Made by a program: the position numbers and the translations under genes. Below, piece after piece: positions 12,283 to 23,508 of a DNA stretch of 64,000 nt. The notes beneath the pieces are model-generated. The model saw only the letters and a list, made by a program, of their open reading frames with translations, was not told the origin of the DNA and made no database searches. Source of the stretch: Pilatotrama ljubarskyi (Eukaryota; Basidiomycota; Agaricomycetes; Polyporales; Polyporaceae); the NCBI GenBank assembly GCA_022385805.1, contig MU277701.1, positions 133,122 to 197,121 on the forward strand. The letters are read 5' to 3'. Position 1 is the stretch's first letter; each line of letters opens with the position of its first letter.

Positions 12283-14642
12283 TCAATGGAACTCGAATGC
12301 CTGCCAGGCGGGCGTTATCCGCCCATCCACATCCACGTCGACCCACCGTCGACGCTCGGGATCAACGTTACCCATGGAGTGGTCACCATCGCCGTCAAAA
12401 CCAAATGCACGATCGAAACCGAACCCGAGGGCTGCCGTTTTACACACGTTCGAGCTGAAGTGCGGCGGTATTTCATGAGTATCGTCCGCGCCTCGAATGA
12501 CAAGCATCAACTCACCCGACCCCACACACGACGGCCGCGGGCACGACGTCCCCTGGCGACGCCCAAAAACCGCTCAGCATTGCAAAGTCCACGATCATGC
12601 CCTTCGTCAGCCGTATCCGCTCCTCCAGCGACTCCTGCTCGAACTCTGCCTGCACATATTCATGCACGGGGGCAAGCGCACGCAGCTCGGGGTTGGTGCT
12701 GTGTTCGAGCGAGAACACAGCCGTCGCGGGCGGGAACGACGCGACAAACTCCCGTGCCGCCGCAGGCGAGTCTGACGCGAGCCACATAATGGGAGATGCC
12801 GGATAGTGGTCCGCACGACCAGACGACACATCAGGACGGCCCTGCACGTCGCCTGAGATGGAGCCCGAGGAGGTATTGGCAGGCACGTAGAGCCTGTCCC
12901 ACGTCTCCTTGGCGCCTTCGACGTACTTCTCCAGCGGAATCTGCTTGTCCTTGTAGAACACGTACCCATCCGGCACACGGTCACCCTTGCGAATGTGCAC
13001 AGCGACGTACAGCTGTTGCCTCGCCGTTAGGTCCTGCTGGGTGGTGCGCACCGGGAGGCCATTCTCGTCAGTGACTTCCACACTCGGCTCGTCGACGGGG
13101 TAAGATGGGAGCGAGAGAAGGTCCACGAGCTCCTTCCGTGTCGTACGGATGAGCGCAGCCATGTGTGTACTCGGCCGGATGACTTGTTCGAACGACTCGC
13201 GCGCGCGCTCGAAGATCGGCCGCAAACGGTGCATCTGGTGGCCGTACCTAGGAACGCCAGTACGTACCACGGGCGCAGCGGTGGAGCGAGTGAGCATTCA
13301 GTAGCTGCGACACGACCAGGTATACGTACGGGTCCTCGTATTCTTCGGAGAAAGGGTGGCCCATATGATACTTGGCTGTGCGAGAGCTGATAACCTAGAA
13401 GATAAACCACCTTGACTCAGCGCGCAGCGCAACCCGGTCGTCGGTGGTGAGACCCACCCAATGTCTGGGGCGCGGGTAAGCAAAGGAAGTACAGACGATC
13501 CTAGTGCGCCTACCTCGCGGTTCTGGGGCATGCAACAAGTTCTGTGGATAGGAAGAAGGCTACGTAAGACCAAGCGGACCGACGGAACGCGAACGCGCCG
13601 ACACACCTTCAGGAGGGGGGGCTAGGCAACCTGGTTCAGGACCGGGGTCAAGAGTACCAACGTCCTGGAAGTGATCACTCCACCTGAGCAATAGTCAGGA
13701 TGCAGTAGCCGCATCTAGCTTAACCCCGCTCACTTTCCGCGATTCCAATGCGTATCGTCTACGAAGAACGTACGATTGCGCTGCGCAGCCGTCAGCCCCA
13801 TACTAGGCCACGGCAGTTATCACCCTCACCTCCTTTGCAAAAGCGGCAGCTTGTGCCATAAGCGCAAGGTCCGCCATAAGGCCGACGTGTCCATCCAGCA
13901 GATACGTGATAGTGCTCGAGCAGACTCTTGTACTCTCGTCCTCGGGTATATAGTCGTCCGTCACGTCGTCGTGATGCACAACGTCCGGCGATCCCATGTG
14001 CGGCTCGTCCCAGTACTCGCCGTGGTGCATGAAGCCGCCCATGAGCTTCGCGCATTCGTAGCGGTACTGGTCTCCCGTTAGCGGGAAGCTGGAGTAGTTC
14101 TCGTAGGAGATGAGATGCTCGGGTAGGGGTCGTGCCTCTGCGATGGAGGGGGTAGGCTGCGCCGCCGGAGTATATGGGCGAACAGTGTAGTCATTTTCGG
14201 GGACGTACGGTTCTGCCGATTCATAGAATTCCCCAGGTGGTTGTAGGAGCGCTGCTTCGAGGGCCCCGGGACGAGTGATCGCAACCCCGACGAGCACGAG
14301 CAGAAACAAAGCCAGCACAGACCCACCCAGCAACGGCAGCTTGCTCAGCAAGCCTTTCGGGTAGAGCAATCCATCCTTTGTCCGGACGTCATGGTCGTCC
14401 CCTCGGCTCCTATATCCCGGAGTTCGCGAATTCGGAGAGAGCAGCGGCTGCGACTGCTGCTGGGACTGACTGCGGTACTCGTTCGCTTCGTCATCCTGCA
14501 ATACCTGCAGCTCAACCTCTGTGAAGCCCTCCTCCGCCCGTCCAGCGCGCGAATGGGGTGTCCGTGGAGTTAGGACGCGGTAATTCGACCTGGATGGGCG
14601 TCCGGAGACGAGGATGTCGGGGAGCGGGTGTGAGGGTGGCAT
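12283..14642 (-). CDS. Type II membrane glycosyltransferase, fucosyltransferase-like
   Basis: Eight exons: 14642-13830, 13780-13734, 13683-13607, 13541-13514, 13464-13458, 13394-13330, 13247-12516, 12454-12283; 646 aa. A cytosolic tail of about 100 residues is followed by one hydrophobic segment (~103-124, GGSVLALFLLVLVGVAI) and a luminal domain. This is the layout of a Golgi type II enzyme. The luminal part has RTFFVDDTHWNRGKW, VACPRTARHWVISSRTAKY, HIRKGDR (the Arg-rich nucleotide-sugar motif of GT-B fucosyltransferases) and SNVCKTAALG near the end. The donor sugar is inferred, not shown. The gene contains a 7-nt exon. I chose the ATG at 14642 because it gives a compact tail; an in-frame ATG at 14756 would add 38 residues. 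Confidence 0.82.
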
Positions 14643-16364
14643 AATTGAAACACAGCTGCGCGGACGTTGGTGCACGGTTGCACTATCGTGAAGGGTCTTG
14701 AAGATAAACCAGAGGACGAAGAAGATCAGGAGGGCGCTGCCATCGAGGACGTACAATCACCGTTTGGCATTGCACGGCAAAGTCGAGTTCGTGGTGCATG
14801 ATCGTGGTAACCGTAACTTACCGTACTGACGCGCGTCTGCCACTGCCACTGGCGCGCACAAGTCACAGACGGGTCACGACGAAAGTACGACTCAGACGCA
14901 ACCCACTGGTGCTTCACACAAGCGAACACAGACGGCGTATCGATATCAAGGCCGACTTGCATTGTCCCGCCTGAGTGCTGAGCGGGAAGACAGATTTCTG
15001 AGTTCGGGGGAGACGTGGCCCAGGTCCCTCGGAGAGTCATGCTCACGTTAAAGCTGACCAAGAAGACTCAAATGCCTCCGCGCCCGGCTGCCCTGGCGGT
15101 GCATCGCGGATGGTCGGAAGATCTCCTCCTACAGTTTCGTCGAATTTTTCCCTACTGCGCATAACCAGCCCCCGCATAGTTCTCCCGTCGACAGGGCCCC
15201 CCGCCGCCTACCCAGGGACCGTCCCGTCTCCGGGGTCGCATGACGGAACCTCAGGGGCAATTTGCACGCGCCGAGGATCGTCTCCGGGAATTTCTGCCCA
15301 ATGGGTGACGACGTGGAGTGCCAGCGAACAGGCTACGCAGCTGCGCCGCCCAGATCACCTGGCACAGAAGGTCTTCCGAGGCCCGAAGGCAAAGCCTTTT
15401 CAGCAATCCGCTGAGCAGCACAGGCCACGTTCCCAGATCTTCTCGATGAGCGGTTGCTGTAAGGGCATGACAACTCCCGATCGGTCCTCGTCCTCTGCAT
15501 GTGGTCCTATGAGACCATCTGGGCGACGCCCGGCTACTATTTGGCCACAAGGTATCGGTACAGCCGCGGTTGGTACCGGTCGTAATCGATCCTTGACGTC
15601 AGAAAGGCCCCAAGCCATCCGGAGGCCGGCCATCTACAGGTAAGGTTTTTCAGCATTCGAGGCCTTTTGCAGTAAAGGACGTATCCGCGGTCCGTGCTAC
15701 CCTTCTCAGGACTAGCACCTTCAACGCTCGGGCGCAGAAACCGCCGCAGGCTATGGCCATGATTGTGGCGTAACATAGCAGCTCCGGAGACTGGACCCTG
15801 ACTTGTAAGCTGTCCTCCTGCTGCTGGTGTTTGAGAATAATCGTCAAGTCCTGCGTATGCGAGACGTCGCCATGCATCCTACCTTCCCTCCTGGTAGGCC
15901 CCACGCCCACACAACCACCGCGATCCGATCACGATCCGCCTTACGTGTGCGCTCAGCAGTTCGCGAGCACCCCGGACTTCGGGTACCGGGCGTCCGCGTA
16001 ACGCGAGCGCATCCGTCAGCTGCAGCCACAGGTCGACGATGGTGGGGCGCGCGCACGCCGAAGAAGCAATTTCCAAGTTTACAGAGCGCGCTTCTGCGGG
16101 CGGACTCAGCGTCTGGCCGATCAAATCTCTCCACCGGTCAGGCACTGCGGGGAAGCAGACCAGGTGGTCGTCGCTGCTGGCCCGTCCCGAGGGATCACAG
16201 CGTGCACTTCAGGAAGCACGCGGGCGGTATGCGCGTCCTCTATCCGGCTAGTCTTCTTGTCCAGGTTGGGTCGAAGATGCGGCCAGCAGAGCACAGCGCG
16301 TGCATGATAAAAGCCAGCTAAAGATTGGCAGCCCAGTCAGAACCCCGGATCCGCACAGAAAAGA
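14643..16364 (-). other. Possible unrecognised spliced gene, minus strand
   Basis: No family is recognised. Several minus-strand segments look coding by composition: about 16145-15960 (RDLIGQTLSPPAEARS, ARPTIVDLWLQL), 15870-15700 (LTIILKHQQQEDSL then a hydrophobic ELLCYATIMAIACGG), 15640-15400 (MAWGLSDVKDRLRP) and 15030-14840 (SVFACVKHQWVASESYF). Plausible splice sites exist, for example an acceptor just before 16132 and a donor near 15704. I could not chain them into one frame from ATG to stop. The 3' part would end very close to the glycosyltransferase start. Confidence 0.25.
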
Positions 16365-17787
16365 ATGCCTGGCCTCACCACTTTTCCTTCATTCCCCACC
16401 GATGTCCCAACCCATCCGCTGCTCATAGTTGACTATGAGCTTCTCCGAGCTGGTGACGGCAACCAGCTGGCTAAGCTCTGGCATGCTGCCACTCATCTTG
16501 GCTTCTGGTAGTACGTAGACCACGTAAGTTCCGTTCATCGACGGCCAATGGTGCTGATCAGACGCCACAGTCTGCGCAACCATGGCGTTGAATGGGAGGT
16601 CGACGCCATGTTCGACCTGGGCGCAGAGACATTGGCGCTCCCGCTCTCCGAGAAAATGAAGTATGAGCAAGGCGATGATGGCGACTCGTTCGGGTAAATT
16701 ACTCACCGTTCAAGAGCCCGACCGACATGCTGAGTACGTGTGTGATAGGTACAAGGCGCGCGGCACCATTGCCACAGACTTGAACGGGACCAGGGACACG
16801 GTCGAGTTCCTGAACATCGCGCAGGACGACGCTTTGTCCTGGCCGCGCCTCACGCATCGAACCTATCCAACGACGGTGAACGCGCGCATGAGAAAAGTCG
16901 TGCTTCCCTTCGTGCGCAAGTCGATGGCGGTGAACAATACGCTCCTCGACATCTTCGAGAGGCTTCTGGGTCTTCCAAAGGGAGCAATTGCTGAGCTCCA
17001 CGCCACCGATGATTTGTCCGGGAGCGAGGCCAGGGTCGTTAAGACTCCTCCGCACCAGAGCAGTGCCGGTATCGGAGCTCATACCGACTTCGGCACGCTG
17101 GTAGGTCTATCCTTGGATTTACCTCCTTCACCGGCTTAACCGTTCTGGCAGACGTTCCTCCATAATCGTCTAGGCGGTCTTCAAGTGCTTCCGCCTGGCT
17201 CTCAGGATTGGCAGTATGTCAAGGTAAGGCATCGGTCGACGGGTGTCCGTGCCTAAGCTGAGACAGGTTACTCCCGCAGCCTCTTCCAGGCCACGCTATC
17301 TGCAATGTCGGAGATGCGCTAGCAATCTTCAGCGGTGGGATTTTGCGCTCCAACCTGCACCGTTTGATGTGAGCAGCTCCAAATGAATAGGTGGCGTGCA
17401 GCGGAGTCCTGATAACGACCCCCCTAAGGCCCCCGCCCGGGCAGCAATCGCGTTACGAGCGATACTCCGTAGCTTTCTTCACACGACCGAAGAACGCAGT
17501 TGTGCTCCGTCCTCTTGCGGAGCAGAGCAGAAAAATCGCAGAGGCAGTTGCCAAGAATCCCAAGGAAGAGTACAACAGCGGCGTCACCGCAGGCGAATGG
17601 ACGTCCAGGCGCATCAGAAAGCTGAGACTGAGAAACCGAAAGGTGGGCGTTCTGGTTCTTCGCATAGAGATAGGCGGTAACACCGAGACCTCGGATTCTG
17701 CAGGGACCTGAGACATGGTACGAGGCCAAGGGCACGGAGCATCAGAGCATTGCGCTTGGAGCAGGTACCGTTATTGCTGCGGCGTAG
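16365..17787 (+). CDS. 2-oxoglutarate/Fe(II)-dependent oxygenase, isopenicillin-N-synthase-like
   Basis: Seven exons: 16365-16510, 16571-16693, 16749-17100, 17152-17223, 17280-17368, 17429-17642, 17704-17787; 359 aa, normal for the family. The N-terminal DIOX_N part ends in LGFWYLRNHGVE. The double-stranded beta-helix core carries the iron ligands HTD in IGAHTDFGTLTFLHNR and the distal His in SNLHRL. It also has the 2-oxoglutarate-binding Arg of the RxS motif in YERYSVAFF. The enzyme couples decarboxylation of 2-oxoglutarate to oxidation of an unknown small substrate. The neighbours are not biosynthetic genes, so nothing in context names the substrate. All introns are GT...AG and 51-60 bp. 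Confidence 0.93.
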
Positions 17788-18495
17788 GAGAGCTGGTGGT
17801 CTGCGTGGTACTGGCTATGCCGGTAGTGTGTACTTCATTGCTGTATACCATATGGCCGACCGATCGACTTTTGCTACTAGTACGATCATATAATACAATG
17901 CATTTGGGCACCTAATATATGACCTACTTGTTTAGCGGCTGCACACCATCTCTAGGGATACAGTAAGACGTACTATAATCCCTGCGCCGGCCGCGACGCC
18001 TCCCATGGCTGCTTGTAATCCATCGCTCAGCTGATACTCGCTTTCTTGAGTACACTCATTGACAGGACCCACCATGCCTATTAGTAATTATTTAGAAAGG
18101 GGAGACGAAACTAGCAAGTGGTGTTGATTGTTAAGCTCCGAGAGACCGTACGACGACTCAGTCGCTCCTTGTGTAGCGGGCGCCTAAGGGGTCGGGAGAT
18201 CGGGCCGGTGAACTGAACTTATTGGGTCGATTGCTACTGTACTGAACGCCGGCGCATCCTTGTACTCGTACAACCACCCTCACTGCGTCCTCTCCGCCCG
18301 TTTGCACAATTCTGGCAGCGCAATCAACACAGAAGGATACTTGTAACTGCTGGGATAGTCACGCATACTGCTACGCTCGCAGACGCCAGTTCGGACTTAG
18401 CCACACATACCGCTACGGGGCCTCACTCTCCCTCGGGACCGCCACAACATCACTGAACGCACCTGCCAATCTCCGCCGGCTCCGTTCACCTCAAT
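17788..18495. other. Intergenic, upstream of NXT1-like gene
   Basis: This is 708 bp with no convincing frame. It presumably contains the oxygenase 3' end and the promoter of the gene at 18496. AT-rich patches lie at 17870-17945 and around 18085-18100. Confidence 0.5.
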
Positions 18496-19077
18496 ATGAG
18501 CACGCTGACTCAGGATGAGTGAGTTGCATCATATTTTCTCTGCTGAAGCAGTAGCTCAACCTTCTACAGCATCGAAATCGCTACAAGAGCAGCCGAGAAC
18601 TTCACCCGTCTATACTATTCAACCTACGACTCTCCGACGCGCGTAGATGACCTGCCCAACTTCTACCGGGTAAACTCCGCCCTGACATGGAACGGGAGGC
18701 CGTTTGAAGGCATCGAGGGCGTGCGAGAACTTGTGAGCGGCATCCCGACCACGAAGCACGAGGTCCAGTCCTTCGACTGTCATCCTATTCCAGGTGCGTG
18801 CCATGCGCTGTGCGCCTCGTCATACCCGTCTCACAGACGCGTTGCATCACCAGGAAGCCAACCGCCTTCCTTGCTTGTCACGGTATCCGGGACTGTAACA
18901 CACGGCAAGGGCCCTGCAGGGAATCCCGCCAACACGCCCCGTCATGCGGTCGAAGGTCACCCGCGCGTGTTCTCTCAAACCTTCGTACTCGCTCCGGACC
19001 CGAACGCCCCACCGACAAAGTCCGGAGAAGTCGCAAAATACTACATCACGGCCGACGCGTTGAGGTTTGTCGGATAG
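18496..19077 (+). CDS. NXT1: NTF2-like nuclear transport factor, NXT1/p15-type
   Basis: Three exons (18496-18518, 18570-18793, 18854-19077) encode 156 aa, a single NTF2 fold. Family landmarks are the start helix IATRAAENFTRLYYSTYDS, the strand FYRVNSALTWNGRPFEGIEGV, the VQSFDCHPIPG hairpin, the LLVTVSGTVTH strand and the closing VFSQTFVLAP...YYITADALRFVG. This shape fits NXT1/p15, which pairs with the NXF1/Mex67 mRNA export receptor, better than NTF2 itself because of the SFDCHP and long FVLAP loop. Partnering with a Mex67 homologue is family knowledge. The first exon is only 23 nt. Confidence 0.87.
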
Positions 19078-19450
19078 GCTCCGGGCGCTATAGCACGCGA
19101 CTGCCATGGTCAATGTACGTCCTTAACTCTCTCAGACCTGACTGTCATGCTCATACGCCGTTCGAAGGCGACATGTACATTGTGCGCACGCACAGCAGTC
19201 ATCGCCGGCCCCGACGCCGTTCTACACCGTCTGAAACCTATGACGTCTCCGAGTAAGGGCGGGTCGTCAGATCAACTTCGCATAACGCCTCTATGGCATG
19301 CGTAGGAAGGCCCTCCACTGCAGCAGGCAGGCACCCTCCGGTCAGGCCCTGCTGGTAAGCTCCGCTGTGACACATGACATGTAGCAGATAGCATTACAAC
19401 GAGATACATGTACAGAACAACCGTTGCCCGAACAAGTCCAAAGTAGCTGC
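19078..19450. other. Convergent 3' region, NXT1-like / PRP22
   Basis: These 373 bp lie between two converging genes. There is no additional coding model. Confidence 0.6.
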
Positions 19451-22400
19451 TTATCCAAACGTTTGACTCTGCGAGCGGAAAGTGAGCAAAAACCAGTGCG
19501 AAGTGAGACAAGACAGTTACGTACCGAACGTGCGCTGCGTTTGACCTTCGACAGCCGCCACTCGTCTGGTTTCTCGTACTGCAAGTATTGGTCAGGTCCA
19601 TCGTCACGGCCACGAATAGCGGCGTCCGTACCTTGTTGTACAGTGGCTCGATCTTCTCCTGCCTCTTACGCTTACTGATCTTGTTCGCGTCCGCAACCTT
19701 GAAGAATTGGGGCGCAACCTCGACAAGCCATTTGGGCTCGATAGCGGTCACATTGTGGCAGTATTCGCGTGTGGTCAGGATCAACTCGTGGTAGATACAC
19801 CACTCGGGATTGCGGTTGAAGAGCGCGGACGAGGGGTGGATGTAGACGGGTGTACCCTCGACGAGCGTCTTGTAGCCTTCTTGCGGGTCCTTCTTCGCGG
19901 CATTGCGGAAGTATCCTGAGCAGATGGCACGGCGAACACGGTTGTAGTCCTTGCCCGCTGATATAATATCATGCTTGTACCTAGATCATTCATCAGTAAC
20001 TAGACACCAGATAACGGCCCGGAGCATGCTCACCGATCCATGATGCCCAGCAGCTGCTTACGAACATCCTGCGCCCGCCGCATGCTCCGCGCCTGGATGA
20101 AGTTCTCGTAGCACCACGGGTTGGAGAAATTGCTCGCCTTCCAGGCGTTGTAAACAGTAAGTAGCGTTAGGTGGTCACCCTCTGGCTGGTGGAACTTCGC
20201 CTTCTTCGAGTCGGCCTGGCCCTGCTTCTCCTTTGGACGGTAGAAGACGCTTTGCACCGAGAGCATCGCGACAATGGACAGAATCTCTTCTGAACATCCG
20301 AGCTCGACGGAGGAGATGAGCATCTTTGCGAGCGGTGGCTCCATAGGGAAGTCTGCCATCTTACGCCCGAGACGTGTCAGCAGACCCTCGTCGTCCAAGG
20401 CAGACAACGCGTAGAGCGATTCCAGCGCCGCAATCATGGTCTGCGCCGGTGGCGGGTCCATGAAGTCGAAGCTCAGCAGGTCGTTGATCCCCATCGCCTT
20501 GAGCATCAGGATCGTGTGCGCCAAATTCGTCCGCTGGATATCGGGGATCGAGTTCGGCAGCATCTCGTTTCGGAACGCCGCTTCGGTATACAGGCGATAG
20601 CACTTCCCAGGGCCGGTACGCCCAGCACGCCCAGCGCGTTGACGCGCCTGCGCTTGCGATATGGGCATGACAACGAGGGAGTCCATACCAAGCCGAGGAT
20701 CGTACGCGTTCTGCTTGGAGAAGCCGGGGTCGATGACATAGTAGATGCCGGGTATGGTAAGACTGGTCTCTGCGACGTTCGTGGCAACGACGACCTTCCG
20801 GGCACCTGGAGGTGTAGGCTCGAAGACGCGCGACTGAACCTCGGATGGAAGAGCGGAGTAGATAGGCAGGATGATGAGTTCAGGGACTTTGGGGCCGAGC
20901 GCTTTCATACGCTCATAGAGGATCTCGCAAGCTGTATCAATTTCTTCTTGACCCGTCAGGAAGAGCAGGATGTCGCCAGGAGGTTCGGAAAGGTGGATCT
21001 GCATGACCGTGATGAGAGACGCGTCGAGATAGTCGGTCTCCGGCTCCTTCGTGTAGAGGATCTCGACAGGATATGTCCTGCCAGGAATGGTGAAGATCGG
21101 ACATCCGAAGAAGTATTTGGAGAACTTCTCGGCGTCAAGAGTAGCCGAAGTAACGATCAACTTGAGGTCTGGCCGGCGTTTGATAGCCTCTGCGAAGGAC
21201 ATCAGTAATGCACACAACCACCGTCAAGAGGGAAGACTCACTCTTCAGCAGACCAAACAAGACATCGGTGTGGATTGTTCGTTCGTGCGCCTCGTCCAGC
21301 ATTATGACAGAGTACTGAGTGACGTCCGGGTCGACGAGGCACTCTCGCTGGAGCATACCATCCGTCATGTACTTGATCCGGGTCTCAGGGCTGGTGCAGT
21401 CCTCGAAACGGATGGTATATCCGACTTCTTGACCCAGCCTACAACCCACCTCCTCTGCTACACGCTTGGCGACGGACATGGCTGCGACACGTCTGGGCTG
21501 CGTGCAACCAATCCTCCCCTTGTCCGCGAATCCGTCTTCCGCCAGGTACTGGGTCATTTGTGTCGTCTTACCCGAACCGGTATCTCCGACGACAATGAGG
21601 ACTTGGTGCTGGGATCCGTTTAGATATAGGAACAGTGCGAGCAGCAGTTGGTACTTACCTCGCGGATAGCCTGCAGAAGAGGCTCGCGTAGCTTGTAGAT
21701 GGGGAGATTCTTCCGTTGCTCCTGGATGCTCATGGTCGTGATCTCACCGAAGGTGGTGGCCTTGTTGAAGGTAGCCTCCTTCCACTTCGGCTGTTCGCTA
21801 GCCTTCTGGCCCCGTAGATTACCTCGGAGATCCTGGGCGAATACGCGATCGGTTTCCTTCGCCATGGGGTCGAGCCATGGAGCACTGAAGTCGCGAGCCT
21901 CAGAGTCCGCCTGCTCGTTCACCTCCTGTTGCCGTAGCTCACGACGCTCCTTCGCTAAGGATGCGCCTGCAAGCGCAGCCCGGTTGAGCGATCCGTCTGG
22001 TGCCTTGACGATCTTCACAGGACTAAGCTCCAGCGTCTTCTTCGTCTGGCCAGCAAGGAACGGTGGCTCCTCCTCCTTCACTTCGACGTCGAGCTCCTCC
22101 TCGACCTCAGCACGTGCCAAAGGGTTGGCGAAATCTTCGTCGAGATCAGGATATTCTGAAGCGTCGATGGCACCGGATGCGATAAGCTGCTTGATCTCCC
22201 ACCGCTCCGGAGACGTCAAGCGCTTGCTCGATCTTACGACCTCGTCCTTGGCACCACTGCGGGAGTTAAGAGGAACGGCGTTGGCGCCATGAGCCGCACG
22301 CTCTCGCTCCTCAGCAGCGATCTCCGCCTCAGATTTAATGCGTAGGTGAGGAGTCAGGTCGCGTCCGGTCGCTTGGTCGACGTCCTTCATGGATAGCCCC

Positions 22401-23272
22401 ACACGGTTTCCAGCAACACTCATGACCTTGACCTTGACGGACTGTCCACGGCTCAACAAGTCAGAGGCCGCGTTCGCCCGTGCGCCCTGCTGAATATTGG
22501 AGACGTGCACCATACCTACACGAAGCGTGAGTGGAAGCAGGTCAGGACGAGTGACCAAGTACATACCTTCAACCCTGCCCACAACACCCTCTAGCTGGAC
22601 GAACGCTCCGAATTCCTTCAGACCGTTGACGCGACCGTTGTAAATCTTGTAGAGTATCGGTCGCTCGTCCAGCTGCCTGCCGCGATCACTCCTTCCTCTC
22701 CTGTCATCTCTCCTATCGTCAAGGGGCCTCCCTCTGTAAGGACTAGGACTTCGGCGACGAGGAGAGCGAGAACGAGAACGTCTCTGCCGCTTGGGAGAAC
22801 GCTCGTCCTCCGTGGGGCGTGGACGAGCCTTCTTCGCTGCACCTTCGAACTGTGACATCATGTCGTCCACCTCCTTCATGATGGCATCTTGTCCATCCTT
22901 CGTGACGGTCGGTTGCCAGTCCTGATCCTTGAGAGCGAGGCCGGGGAACAGACGCTTCTTCTTGTCTACCTCGTCGAGCGTAGAACCATCGGCGGAATCA
23001 TTCTCCTTTCCCGTCGTGGCGCTCTTCTTCTTGTGCTTCGGATGCAAGGTGAGGATGAGGCGGTCTACGTTCTCTATGAAGGACTCGGGGAAGTTGGCGC
23101 CAACTTCGCGTAGCTTGTCCTTGAACTCGGCGAGCGTTTTGGATTGGTCATGGAGGGAAATGACGAACTCGGCGAGTGTCTTGTCGCTTAAGCCAGTGTA
23201 GTTGTCTATTTCCTGAGTAATTTTGGCGACCAGAGACAAGAACTCGAGGTTGTAGAGGTCCGCATCAGCCAT
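19451..23272 (-). CDS. PRP22: DEAH-box splicing helicase PRP22/DHX8
   Basis: Seven exons: 23272-22567, 22515-21659, 21608-21242, 21189-20034, 19980-19632, 19578-19525, 19468-19451; 1168 aa, close to family length. The N-terminal helical domain ([20 protein letters not shown]) and an RS-rich stretch precede an S1 RNA-binding domain at about 203-285 ([20 protein letters not shown]), the PRP22 signature. Helicase motifs follow: [10 protein letters not shown] near 529, II DEAH near 626, [45 protein letters not shown]. The ratchet and OB regions end in [17 protein letters not shown]. The tail [23 protein letters not shown] matches the family end. It releases spliced mRNA from the spliceosome. The 51-bp first intron is a multiple of three without stops, so skipping its removal would insert 17 residues in the S1 domain. 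It is head-to-head with the DHX57-like helicase. Confidence 0.96.
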
Positions 23273-23508
23273 AGTCGTGAGTGAGCGGAGACAAGCAAGG
23301 GTGCGGAGAAGTTGAGCCTGAGCGTGCTGTAAGCCCGGAGGAAGTGTCTAGAGCGGAGCCGATCGAGTTGGTTCAGTTGAGGTGTTCCTGGTGCTGAGCT
23401 TGGTTCAGTTCAGCTTGCGTTGCTGAGTAAGCACGAGTTCCACAAGAGGTTGTGGGTGCCTATGAGCGCCTATCACCGACTCCTGCAAGTTCTTTGAACG
23501 CGCCGCGC
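23273..23508. promoter_or_regulatory. Shared promoter between two divergent DEAH helicases
   Basis: Only 236 bp separate the start codons of PRP22 (-) and the DHX57-like helicase (+). It contains repeated ttcagtt/ggttcagtt words at about 23371-23413. No clear TATA box is visible. Confidence 0.5.

Noticed and set aside
12163..12789. 208-codon plus-strand frame
   Set aside because: Antisense to the C-terminal exons of the glycosyltransferase and lacks any family similarity.
16365..19077. Oxygenase and neighbours as a secondary-metabolite cluster
   Set aside because: Flanking genes are a glycosyltransferase, an mRNA export factor and PRP22; no synthase or transporter lies nearby.
21699..22292. 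Ser-rich 197-codon plus-strand frame
   Set aside because: Antisense to PRP22 exon 2; its Ser runs are the complement of acidic codons.
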